DNA from: Cladocopium goreaui
Lineage: Eukaryota > Sar > Dinophyceae > Suessiales > Symbiodiniaceae
Direction of reading: 5' to 3'
DNA: 64,000 nt
Assembly: GCA_947184155.2 (NCBI GenBank)
Contig: CAMXCT020000324.1
Location: 440,001-504,000 of the forward strand
A model generated the notes under the pieces. The model was not told the origin of the DNA, ran no database searches, and was given only the letters and a program-made list of their open reading frames with translations. A program made the translations under genes and the position numbers. Of the stretch, positions 21,699-32,000 are shown in pieces. How positions within the stretch are numbered: position 1 is the first letter of the stretch; each line of letters opens with the position of its first letter.

Positions 21699-24600
21699 AT
21701 GCGGCAGATTCGGGGGGCACGTCTGGCACGGTGCTGGTACAGGAACAGCCTGCCCAGCTTTCCCAGCTTTGGAGCCTTCAGGGCAGCCGGCACAGCGAAA
21801 CAACCGCAGGGACCTTTGTTGGTGAGTGCAACCGGTGCTCCTTTGTCCAGCTCCTCTTCTAGTGGTACTGGCCCTGATTTGGAGCTGACTGCGGAGAATG
21901 CGGCACAGGTCTTACAAAGTGGAAGTCCTTTTCTGCTGCTCGTGGGAGAGCTTGAGAACCAAGTGGCTAAAAAGATCGGAGGTTTGCAAAAGGCTGCTCA
22001 AGGCCGTCTTCCGTTGGTGAGGTTGAACTGCAGCACGCTTCCGCAAGTCTGTCAAGCGTTGCAGATAGCTTCTTCACCCACTTTGTTGCTTATGGCCAAA
22101 GGGCAGGCGGGAGTGTCTAGAATGTGTTCAGGATGCCTAACTCACAACACAAGATCAGTTGCCCCATGCTAGCGGCTAGCGGCAAGGTTGTCACGGCTCT
22201 AGAAAGAGACATCTCTGCTCCTGCTGCGACCACCTTTGTGGAGAATGTTGCGCAGATGCTGGGGCTGAAGGCGAGCAGAGTGCCACCATGTGCCACCTGG
22301 TTGTGTATGTGTGTATTCATTTCAAGTCCCCCAGGATCACATAAAACACGCATGTCCATTTGAAACTCAAGTGGCACTATCAATCAGCCACACATTTTAT
22401 CCCAGTATATCCCAGTATGCTTCAACGATATGTCAAGGATAGTTTGAGGCTGTTCATTGCATCTACGGCCTGACATGCCTTTCCTCAAGTTTAAATGGAT
22501 CGCAAGTGGCTTGATTTGCCCAACAAGATCCAACAAGTGTCAATTTTCGTCAATTCTGAATTTCTGAATCAATTCTGAATCAATTCTGGTTGGAACTGAT
22601 ATGTTTGAATAGATTTCACTAACTTTGGATGACAAGTGATTATACTTTGATGACAATAGCTAATAGTAACATAATGGATGACAATTGAATATAAATGATA
22701 TGTATATATATATATGTATATTATATATATATATATTATATACATATGTATAATGATATACAGTATATATGTCATGTCAATTAGATGTGTTTAATAACTT
22801 CGATGCATCCCGTTCCGGAGGTGGACCTCGCGGAAGCCGTCACCGAGCAGCTGAAGGAGGCGGAGGAGCTGGAGTGGAGCGACGCAGCGCTGGCAGAACG
22901 GAGCTACGACACGGCGACATGACCGAGAAGATTTCTGGGGATTTAATATGTTCCCTGCAACCCCCTGGTTCGCCCACACTCAAACAACACATCCAAACAA
23001 TATGATATACTTATCACCAGAGGATGAATGAAAACACTGGCTATACGCAGTGATTTTGACTTTAAGTTTTCAGGATTTAGCGTTTTAATTTAGGGTTTAG
23101 GGTTTTTGGTTTTAGGGTTTTAAATTTTACGGTTTTGGTGTTTGTTGTGTTGGAAAGTAAAAAACTTAAACCTTGCGCAGGGATTTGAGCATGTCAAAGG
23201 ATATGCAGGATTGGCCGCGGGCAAACCAGGGGTTGCAGCGAACATGTTTCAACATGATTTTAACATGCCTGAACTGATTTAATTAGGGAATTGACTAGGA
23301 TATGATTGGGGATATCATAAGATATATGACCAACTATATCCAATTTGGGTTTATCTGAAAGTAGGGTAACCCATTCCATCCACTGGTTAATTGTCGTCCA
23401 TTTTTTGGGTATTCACCATTTTCAGACAGACCCATATCTAGATGGGGATGGGTTAAAACTTCCAATGGTTTTCCAGTGGTTTTCCATCTGAATCGGGATG
23501 AACAGAAGGGGACTGGGGTTTTGACCCATTACCATCTCTGGGTTCTGTCCAAAAATCACTGATATCATAGAATACTCCACAAACATAGGGCAAAATTCTG
23601 GGAAGATGATGATAACTCATGAACCATGATTTGGGGGCTTACACCCTACAAATTGCAATTTTAATGGGAACTGGGTATCGGTTTGAGATAAAACTTACCA
23701 TGTTGTGGGTTCATTGGTTCCTCAGCCTTGACCCATACCGGCATCTGAAGATGGTGGGATGGGGAAGTAATGGGAAGAGATGGGAAGAGATGGGAAGAGA
23801 TGGGAAGAGATGGGAAGAGATCGAACTCTGGTTTAGGACAAGCACTGAAGTGTCCCACTTTGTCAATTTTAAGGCCCCTGATAACTGACATTTGAGGTTT
23901 TGAGCCGCTCGGACCTCCAGAATGACGCCAGAATACGAGCTCTTGCGGGCCGTGCTCGATGCTTGTTGAGGCACATTGCGGTAATTCCGAAGAGTCACTG
24001 GGAATGAACATAAACAGCAACTGCATATGGTGCTCAGACAATTATGAATGTATGACATGGTGACACGGAAATTGCATTTCTGTGCATCTGGGTTTTATGT
24101 GTACTTAATTGTACTTACTTACGCAACTGTTTCTCTCTGTCTCGTGGTCTTGGTATCGATATTAATATCTTGGCAAGCATCATGCGTATATCTATATGTG
24201 TGGACATGTGTGGACAGGTGTGTATTGACATATTTACATTAGAGATACACACAGACAGGGAGATCTACATCAGTTTAGACAGTTTATAAATATACCATCT
24301 GGTTATTTAACATAGCCATGGAAAATCACCATTTTTAATAGGTAAACCATCTATAAATGGGCCATTTTCCATGGCTATGTTAAATAACCACAGGGTATAC
24401 ATCCGATGCTTTTGGGTCTCTTACAAGGCGTTGTGCCACAAGTTGCTGTGGTCAGGCGCCGAGATGTGTCAGCAGCGCAGCAGTCAAAGCTTCTGTTGGA
24501 AGAGTTGCAGAGTCAGGGACATGGAGGTTTGCCAGAGGTCTGAAACTCAAAGTAAAAAATGATGCCTTGCTTGGCTCTCCGTGACTGAATCTGGGACAGA

Positions 24601-26115
24601 TTCATCAATTCTGGCCTACAAATTGCCTTGGTGCTGTTGGAGCAGATTGGCGGTTAAGTAAGTTACAAAGAAAAGGCTGAAAGGGTGACCTAAACTCATG
24701 CAGCGATGAAGGCCCAGCGAGAGACTTGCTTGCTCACTTCACAGAAAGAGTTTCGCCGCGCTTGAAGACCTTTGCAGCAACAGACTGCCACAGGTCAAGC
24801 AAGCAGTTGCTATGCAGTGGATTGACCAGAGACAGCGCGAATTAGGTGCCAGACGACTCGTCATGTCCTGGTGATGCGTTGTTCGCGAGTTGAGAAATGT
24901 TGCTGGCAAAGACCATGACTCGTTGTACCCTTTCAGAGTCAATGACCTAGAGTCATATTTTGGGGTCCCAGACAAGTGCAGTTTCGATTCATGCTGCAGC
25001 TCACAAATTCGCAGGTCAGACGAATCTGCAAACTCTCAAGGCCATGAAAGAATTCTTTATGTGACATGCTGAAGACACTTGCAAAGGATACTCATCAGAA
25101 ACGAAGATGTGGGTCCGCGGTGGGTAAAAGACACAGTACCAAACGACTTTCAGCCTTAGTGCGTCCAACTTGTCCCCAACATGTTCAGAAGGACCCCTTC
25201 CGAAGGCTTGACCATCAAAATGGGCATATGTTGAGCCAGGCAGCGTGGGAGGCAGATCCCACAGATCTTGCTGCAGTTCAGGCCATGACCTTGGGATGTG
25301 AGATTTTTTGGTGCAGGAAAACAGATGAGGGACGGACAGCCGGACAGCAGACATGATTTGTACTTGGATCTTTGATGGACTTTCATTGCTTTGACCATCT
25401 TTGGCCCAAAAAGTTCTGGACATGTCGTTTTCAGGCCTATGCCGTGTCAATCTTCTGGGCGAAGGGAGAGGTGGGCGCTCTGGGGCTGGCCAGGTGGATG
25501 GAGGCTTCATGAGATTTTTAAATGGTGTGTTTCGCCAAATGCTTGTGGAATCATTACATATGTGACTGTCATACAAGTCCACACACGACTCTGTCTTGTC
25601 CTTAGATTCTTAGAGTCTTAGATCACAACATATCACAACCATCATCTAATAGGGATCCCATGATCTTGGTGTGATATGGTGTGATGCGAGTCGGTCTGTT
25701 TCGTTTGAACCAGGTGGATGCATTTGAGGCTGGCCTGTCGCTGCTCCGTCGGAAGCGATCCGATGAGGCCAAAGACATCACATCCAAAGACAAAGCGCAG
25801 AGTTGGAAACAATTTGCTAAAGGATTCGGAAGCATGTATTATACTATATGATTATATGTATTTCTATGGCTAGCTCTGCATCTCTTATTCCTTGCTTTTG
25901 AGAAGATCTTGTTAACGGGGGGCACAAACTACAGTGGCTACAGGGGCCCGACCGTTTTGATGATCTTGATGGTTGAGTTTGAATTTGCAAATGGGATGTC
26001 AACTGATGCCAAGCTCTGCAAGTTGCGTCAGGCACGGCAGTTGGTGCTGTCTTTGGTAGAGGCTCTTGGGCCTCAGCACCCGCGCAGTGCCTCTGCCAGG
26101 AGGCTCCTGGGCTTG
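21699..26115 (+). CDS. CnoX/YbbN-like thioredoxin-TPR co-chaperone, multi-exon
   Basis: Predicted organelle-targeted protein with a thioredoxin-like domain followed by TPR helices. Exon 1 (21699 to about 22105) starts with a basic, Arg-rich presequence (MRQIRGARLARCWYRNSL), then a thioredoxin fold region without a CxxC pair, including RLPLVRLNCSTLPQVCQALQ and SSPTLLLMAKGQ. Exon 2 (22187-22270, 28 codons) supplies the final strand and helix. Later pieces at about 22806-22913, 24430-24537, 24750-24855, 25232-25300, 25714-25767 (EAGLSLLRRKRSDE) and 26017-26115 resemble the TPR part; the last (ARQLVLSLVEALGPQHPRSA) matches the C-terminal end typical of YbbN. Several introns appear to begin with GC. 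Loss of CxxC suggests a holdase rather than oxidoreductase role. The domain call rests on remembered family patterns, and the middle exons are the least certain. Confidence 0.6.
22683..22770. repeat. TA-rich microsatellite
   Basis: (TA)n with ATATATGTATA variants inside an intron of the CnoX-like gene. Confidence 0.9.
23074..23142. repeat. Degenerate TTTAGGG telomere-like tract
   Basis: AATTTAGGGTTTAGGG followed by GGTTTTAGGGTTTT variants, in an intron. Arabidopsis-type TTTAGGG telomere repeats have been reported for dinoflagellates; this one is short and internal. Confidence 0.55.
23437..23541. mobile_element. Palindromic element, family B, copy 1
   Basis: The arm GATGGGGATGGGTTAAAAC (about 23441-23459) faces GGGTTTTGACCCATTACCATC (about 23516-23536). 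The same arms (GGGTATGGGTCAAAACCT type) flank copies at 30837-30936 and 58995-59104. It is non-coding and MITE-like. Confidence 0.6.
23762..23822. repeat. TGGGAAGAGA(T) tandem repeat
   Basis: Five to six copies of an 11-base unit, in an intron. Confidence 0.9.
24293..24397. mobile_element. Miniature inverted-repeat element, family A, copy 2
   Basis: A 105-base element with 34-base terminal inverted repeats (two mismatches), ends TACCATCTGGTTATTTAACA... and complement. Its interior matches the reverse complement of copy 1, so it sits in the opposite orientation. It lies in an intron of the CnoX-like gene. Confidence 0.85.
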
Positions 26116-26302
26116 GGGTATGATCGTACTAGAGGTGGAGAGCATGGCATCATTGGATGCATGTTGAGTAGTCATTGCTGAGAGAAGTTGAGTTCCTTTA
26201 TGGATTAATTTAGAGTGACCCTTCGGAAATATTTGCATAAATAATCTTGAGGAACCCATTCTTGTACGAAGCAATCATAGAACATAACAATTAAGCTTGT
26301 CA

Positions 26303-27475
26303 ATGGGTCTCACAGTGGCAGTGCATATGCATGAAACGAATTCCTGGACATTGATCACGTTGACTCCTTTGGCTACTCCTTTGGCTTCTTCGGCTCAAGG
26401 CTTTTGCACACTTGCAGAGCCATGTTCAATAGTTCAATGTGAGGATCATTTCTACATGAACAGTCTTGCCTTGGACTACTTTGCCTTGGAGGAGGAGTCG
26501 GCATGGGCGCCACAGCCTGGCCATCCTGGCCATCCTGGTGATCGCTCTGGCCCTGATGTGCGAGTCGAGGATTTTCCTGTTGGTCAGGTGAAGTGGCACT
26601 GGGATGCACCTCCCTTGACGGCTGCACTGATGCAGGTCTACTGCCCCATGGCTCCTGACAGTGCTCTTGCTGAGTCACTCACTGAGTCACTCGCTCTCAC
26701 AGAACTTGCTGCGGAACTGGACTGCTTCTGCTGCAAAGCTTCCGCTGTGGTGCAGTTTCCAAAAGTCGTACCACGGCCACGGCAGAAACTGCTGGACGAC
26801 GACGGATGGACGGGACACTCGGGATGGACTGATGCAGTCGGATGGTCTTCGACTCTGAACGAGGAGCTCTTGAATCTGAGCCGCCAGTGGTTGTCAGAGT
26901 ACGCAGCTGAGAAAGTACAGGACATGAGCCCAGATGAGGCAGATGCCATCAAACAGGTCGATCAGGAATGCGAATGGATGAATCAATTTGCCGAATCTCA
27001 TGACTGCTTGAAAGATGTTGAGATGCAAAAGAGCTTACCTGACACAGGGGAAGCCAAGACAAAGATGCTTGCCGAGAAGACCAATGCCAAGGTGGGCCAG
27101 GAGTCAATCGCACAGAGTGTCCCCAAGATCAGCTCACCATTGCGGGCTGTTCTTCCAGTGCAATCTCAGCATATGGATGTTACGGAAGCGTCCGTGATGT
27201 CTCAGGGTCCAGATCTTCCCAGCCAGGCCCAGGTTTTGGCCCCAGCTCCTCTCTCCAAGGTGTGGCGACCAGCTGAAACAGCTAGAGCTGAAAATGCTGG
27301 GAGGCCTTTGGTTCGATCCGTTCAATCCTTGGACCTCAAAGAACTGGGAGTCGACTCATTGCCGAGCATTTGGACTTTGGAAAATCTACCAGGGGAACAG
27401 CAGCTCCACCTTCCAAGTGTTTGTGAGCCTGGAAAGTTTGTGGTGGATGGACACCTTACGCTGCTTGGCACGTGA
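26303..27475 (+). CDS. Unidentified 390-residue ORF, single exon or large exon
   Basis: The longest uninterrupted plus-strand frame of the 13-37 kb region. The product is acidic and rich in Ser, Ala, Leu, Glu and Trp (for example DDDGWTGHSGWTDAVGWSS), with helical Glu/Lys segments in the middle and no membrane span or recognised domain. ATG 26303 is used; a TTG lies two codons earlier. It could be an intronless gene, or a large exon of the downstream multi-exon gene if a splice donor lies near its 3' end. It follows the CnoX-like gene by about 190 bases on the same strand. Confidence 0.45.
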   Translation: MGLTVAVHMHETNSWTLITLTPLATPLASSAQGFCTLAEPCSIVQCEDHFYMNSLALDYFALEEESAWAPQPGHPGHPGDRSGPDVRVEDFPVGQVKWHWDAPPLTAALMQVYCPMAPDSALAESLTESLALTELAAELDCFCCKASAVVQFPKVVPRPRQKLLDDDGWTGHSGWTDAVGWSSTLNEELLNLSRQWLSEYAAEKVQDMSPDEADAIKQVDQECEWMNQFAESHDCLKDVEMQKSLPDTGEAKTKMLAEKTNAKVGQESIAQSVPKISSPLRAVLPVQSQHMDVTEASVMSQGPDLPSQAQVLAPAPLSKVWRPAETARAENAGRPLVRSVQSLDLKELGVDSLPSIWTLENLPGEQQLHLPSVCEPGKFVVDGHLTLLGT

Positions 27476-27619
27476 GCCGAGATTCCAACATTGAGAGCAT
27501 TTTGTTTTTTTACGGCAAAGCAGTGTATGTTGCAACCAAGGTTTGACTGCTCTCCTCAAATTCTCAAGGCCATGGTCATTTGGGGCTCGTTTGTTTATTT
27601 TTTTCCTCTTCGACAGCTG

Positions 27620-30600
27620 ACATTTCGGTGAAGTGAAGTTGCCTGAAGTTGTCTGCTGAAGCAGTCGCCAAGTTGCCAGGCATGCTCCGCCAACTTCTGG
27701 ACTTTTGGCAAAGAAGAGATCCAAGATCTTCCTGCACCCAGCGACATGCCAACTCTGGCCATGCCGGAGGACCTTGCCCACGTCTTGCAGGGAGATGCCA
27801 TGAGCTTTGTGAAGGCCGGACTGAGAAACGTGGCCGTTACATAAAGGCAACGAATACTGACAATATGAATGATAATGTAGCCGGTAGCCCTCCTTTTGGA
27901 TTTAAGAAGAGGGATGAAGAGGGTACCAATATGTACCAATCAAACCCAGTTTGCGTGTGCAACTTGAGGTCAGTGCGCCGTGGTGTTCAGATGAAGGCAA
28001 CATAGATGACCTGAAGAAGCTCGTGGCAGAGACGTCGGAAGTCTGCATGGAGCCAGGGCAGCCAGAGTTGAAGTACCAGTGGGATGAGCAACCTGACTTT
28101 GGAATACTTTAGATGGCCGGTTGTACATCGATTACATCGGTTGTACATGGTTGTACGATGTTTCAACAATTGTTCAGAGTTCAGACTATGTTTCTATCTG
28201 CTTCTATCTCTTTCTTTACAACTGGGCTGTGGTGACGTAGTCACGTAGTCATGCAATATACGTTGCAGCGAGGTGTTCCAGAAGTCTGGCTCCCCTTCCA
28301 GAGACAGCCCGAATTTCTGGCGACGAGACTTGGGTGAAGCACAACACAGGCCGATGCACAGTGGCCTTTCAGGACAGCATTTTTTGCTACCAGTGGAATC
28401 TGGGGAGAAGGTTAGGATGGTCAGGATGGTCAGGATGATCGAGTTCCTCTGTAATTCATTGTAATTCAACGCAGTTTTGATTCTGATTTGCTTGATCAAG
28501 CTGAGAATGTTTGTGATACTCTCACATTCCTGTATGTTGTATCGTGTTGGTTTTTCGCACTGACATGGGGGAGCAATTTCTAGACTCAGACTTCCAAGAC
28601 ATAAAGATAGCTAAGTTTGAAACTCTGGCACAGATGGTCTGCTGCCCGCTGCCATCCGCTGCCCTATTATTGTTTGCCATTCTTGGTAAGGTGTGATTTT
28701 TGAAAAGGATATCGGATACATGGCTCTTTCAACATTGTCTTAACTTGGAATATAGACACGCACTGGCCTGTGAGGAGCAAGGTCTAGATACTCATTTGTC
28801 CTTGCTTGGCGATGCAGCTCGGCGAAAACCAACTCAGCATGACTCAGCATGACTTCATTAAGGCCGGCCCAGGGCCCAGGGCCCAGGGCCCAGGGCCCAG
28901 GGCCCAGTGCTGAAGATAACCACGGCCCAGGTTCCCGATGAGTGCCAAGCTGTGTCAGTGGGTGCCAGTTTGCCAAAAGCAGCTGACGAGACTTGCCACT
29001 ACAAACCTTCACCAGAGGAGAGGCTACTGGAACCCAATCTTTTTGGAGCAGGTTGTGCTCCTAGATTATCCAAACCAGGAATGAACTTATGAAGCGCATG
29101 TAGTGGCATTCATTTGTGGCAAGTATGGACACTATCCTCTCCACTTTTTGGAATTCCCCTGCTTGGAAACTGGATGCGAGCACTACTTTTCTAGGAGGGA
29201 ATGTTAACCCAGCAATTGGAGACGGGCTCCAATTTCGCATGGGTGGCATATCGCCAGAAGCTGCCTCAACTTATTCCGCCACTGGGAGGCAGGGTCAGGA
29301 TACTTTCTAGTTTCCAAAGTTGAGCATGGGATTTGGATTTCTTATGATTCTTTTGGCATGTCTATGGCTGATGTTTTCTGAAGTTTTCTGCCTGGCAATT
29401 GGCTCCAGAACCTGAACTCTCTAAGTCTTTGTTGTTCCAATGCTAAACTCCACGAGAGGTGTCGAGGAGCCGCTACCTGATTTGGAGAAGCTGCAAGAGC
29501 TGTTGAAGAAACATGAAGCCCGGCTTGAACTGAAGGAAAAGCCACTAAAGGCTTGGGCGCTTGACTTCGCTTTGGGATGCTGGGAAGCATGTTGCAGTTT
29601 TTTGTTTCTTGGCAAAGGAATCGCACTGGACTCGGTAGTTTCCATATCTGTAACTTGACGCTTTAAAGCGCAGGCCCATGATTTCGGAGATGACGAGAGC
29701 AAGGCCTTGGAGTTAAGTCTCTACCGGCTCCTGTGCAGCTTGCACGTTCGATGCTTACGCGGTGGAATTTGGCTGCTTGCCAGTTCATGTTTCTCATGCC
29801 AGTTTTTTCGAAGACGGTCTTGCCAAGGTGATTTTGCTACTCCGCGAGGATCTGAAGAAAAATGGAGTTCTTCATGCAATTTTCAATGCCATGTCAGCTG
29901 TGGCCAGGATCTCAGGACATCTCAGGACATCTCAGGACATCTCAGGTGATGATAGGTAGACTCGGTAGACCCTGAGAAATTTCCCTGAGAGCTGTCTTTT
30001 TGGATGCAGTGGCACAGACCAGACTGAGGCCCCTAAGGCCAAGCAGACGCAGTTTTTGAGCCAAATTCCGGTGTTGGTGACGGCAATGATGTCTTGCCAC
30101 GACCTCCTGAGCTCCGTCCCAGTCCAGAACTTGACAGCACCTAGCGCTATTCCTCGGGAGGTGGGCTTACCGACATGTTTTCCTGCAGAGGATCTTTTCC
30201 TACTTTCTTGCTCTTTCTTTTTCTTTATTTATCTTTCTTTTGGTTTATTTGGTTTACACCATTTTATTACAAAGATCCCTAAAGCAGGTTCCAAAAAAGA
30301 ATCAGCCGCATCAGTCATGTGCTAGACTTTTGCTTTTGCTGTGATTCACGTGTTGGGCCACGTGAGCTTCGTACACTCTGCATCTGAATCGTTGCTCCCA
30401 GTATCCTGCAAGACTGCACCAATCTGTGAGGCCAATGGAGTGGACGCGGGGAAAGCAAGAGACCTTTGCGAATTTGTGAATTGTCCAGGTTTGGTGGGAA
30501 TGCGCCCACACTGAGGGACACACAGGGATGTGAAAATTGCCATAGGCCTAGTACCAAAGTTAAACGCCACAGTTTCAGATGTTTCAGTCATGCTTGGAAT

Positions 30601-32000
30601 CCCATCTTCACTCATACAGACTGTACATGACTGTAGCATGACATACCCCAGATATCTCATGAATTCTCATGATATCTCCAACAGGTGGGTACCATGTGGG
30701 TACCATGTGGGTACCATGTGGGTACCATGTGGAACCACGTGGTGCCAGTGTCAGGCTGCCAGATCTCCGGTGCCACAGTGCCGATGTTGCGCAGCTTGGA
30801 ACTGCCGCGGATCGAAGGTCTCAAGGTTGGGATGTCATATGGGTATGGGTCAAAACCTACTAAACATGTGGTTTTTCAGGGATGACCATCAACCTTGAGG
30901 TTCACTGGGGGTACAGGGTTTGACCCACATCCATATCTTGCTCCATATCTTGTACTTGTCTGACTTATCTGACTTATCTTGTCATGTTGCAGAGGCTTGA
31001 CATTTTCCCTACAGGGAAATCATGGTAAACCAAAAGCGCGGATTTCGGTAGGAACATGTTGAACATGAACATCTAAAAATGATGGATGTGGATTCTGTGG
31101 ATGTTCAACTTTCAGGTCTGTTACTCAGAAGGTAGCCCCGTAGCAGTGAAGACCAGTTTGTCTTATCGATAGTTTGTACTGTACCACTCGACTCACTTCT
31201 GACTATACATATATATAATTATAGGTATCACGAAAAGATCCAATGGTTAGATCCACCAATATACTGTAATTACACAGATTCATATACACACACACATTTA
31301 TTTTAAAGATAAAACTATATGATACATAGTACATATACAGAATCAATCTAATCAAGCTTCAGAAACTACCTCTCTGTCACTTTGGACGAGCTCACGAGCC
31401 CGTGGCCGGGCCCCGCCCGTTTCAGGTGTTGCGCCGGAAGGCGATCGAGCAGAACAAGCGACTGGTGGTGCTTTTTGCATCCCAAAGTGTGCTGGAAGCC
31501 ATCGCAATGACCATCGGAGCTGATTTGAGTGGCAAGGTGAGACGTGAGACGGGTTGCAACATGTTGCAACATCAGATAGTATCGAGGTGTATCCAGTGTA
31601 AAGATGAGAAGGATCCAAAAATAGGCACCTAATTACGCACCTATATCTTGAGAGGCCTGAGCATTTTGGCAGCATATTTATATACCTTGGAGATATTCAA
31701 CGACTAGTTCCTTCACCTAGACACTTCACATGGAGGAAGGTTTGAAATTCCAATTTGGAGTTAGGACTTTCATCATTTATCTCGCATATCAACAAGCCAC
31801 ATCAACACTTGTGATTCCTTCTCGTGTTTGATGCTTCTGCACACTGTTGCGGTGGAGGCTCCCAGAGAGGTGGTGGCAGTCTCGGCTACGACGCCACCGT
31901 CCAAGTGCGAAGCGATGCTGCGGAGCAGTGCCACTGCGCTGATCCATGAGAGCATTTTGTCCTTCGCTGCTGCACAGCACCTTGGACCATCTGTCATTGT
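27620..32000 (+). CDS. Unidentified multi-exon gene (exon pieces)
   Basis: A run of plus-strand coding-like segments: about 27640-27835 (contains DLPAPSDMPTLAMPEDLAHV), 27975-28110 (contains NIDDLKKLVAETSEVCMEPG), 28920-29040, 29450-29560 (contains DLEKLQELLKKHEARLELKE), 29735-29915 (contains SFFEDGLAKVILLLREDLKK), 30010-30130 (contains QFLSQIPVLVTAMMSCHDLL), 31400-31535 (contains VLRRKAIEQNKRLVVLFASQ) and 31845-31985. They are leucine- and glutamate-rich, suggestive of a helical repeat protein, but I cannot name a family. One gene or two is not decidable here; edges are approximate. A possible further exon is at 34780-34860. Confidence 0.4.
28866..28908. repeat. GGCCCAG tandem repeat
   Basis: Six copies of a 7-base unit, G/C-rich, inside the putative intron between two exon pieces. 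Confidence 0.9.
29910..29946. repeat. ATCTCAGGAC tandem repeat
   Basis: Three to four copies of a 10-base unit directly after a coding-like segment. Confidence 0.9.
30684..30732. repeat. GTGGGTACCAT tandem repeat
   Basis: Four copies of a 12-base unit (CATGTGGGTAC). Confidence 0.9.
30837..30936. mobile_element. Palindromic element, family B, copy 2
   Basis: The arm ATATGGGTATGGGTCAAAAC (from 30838) faces GGGTTTGACCCACATCCATAT (to 30936), with about three mismatches over 22 positions. Non-coding. Confidence 0.65.

Noticed and set aside
26380-26402. Spliced-leader relic (CTTCGGCTCAAG) ahead of the 26303 ORF
   Set aside because: Only the last bases match the dinoflagellate spliced leader, and it lies inside the ORF.
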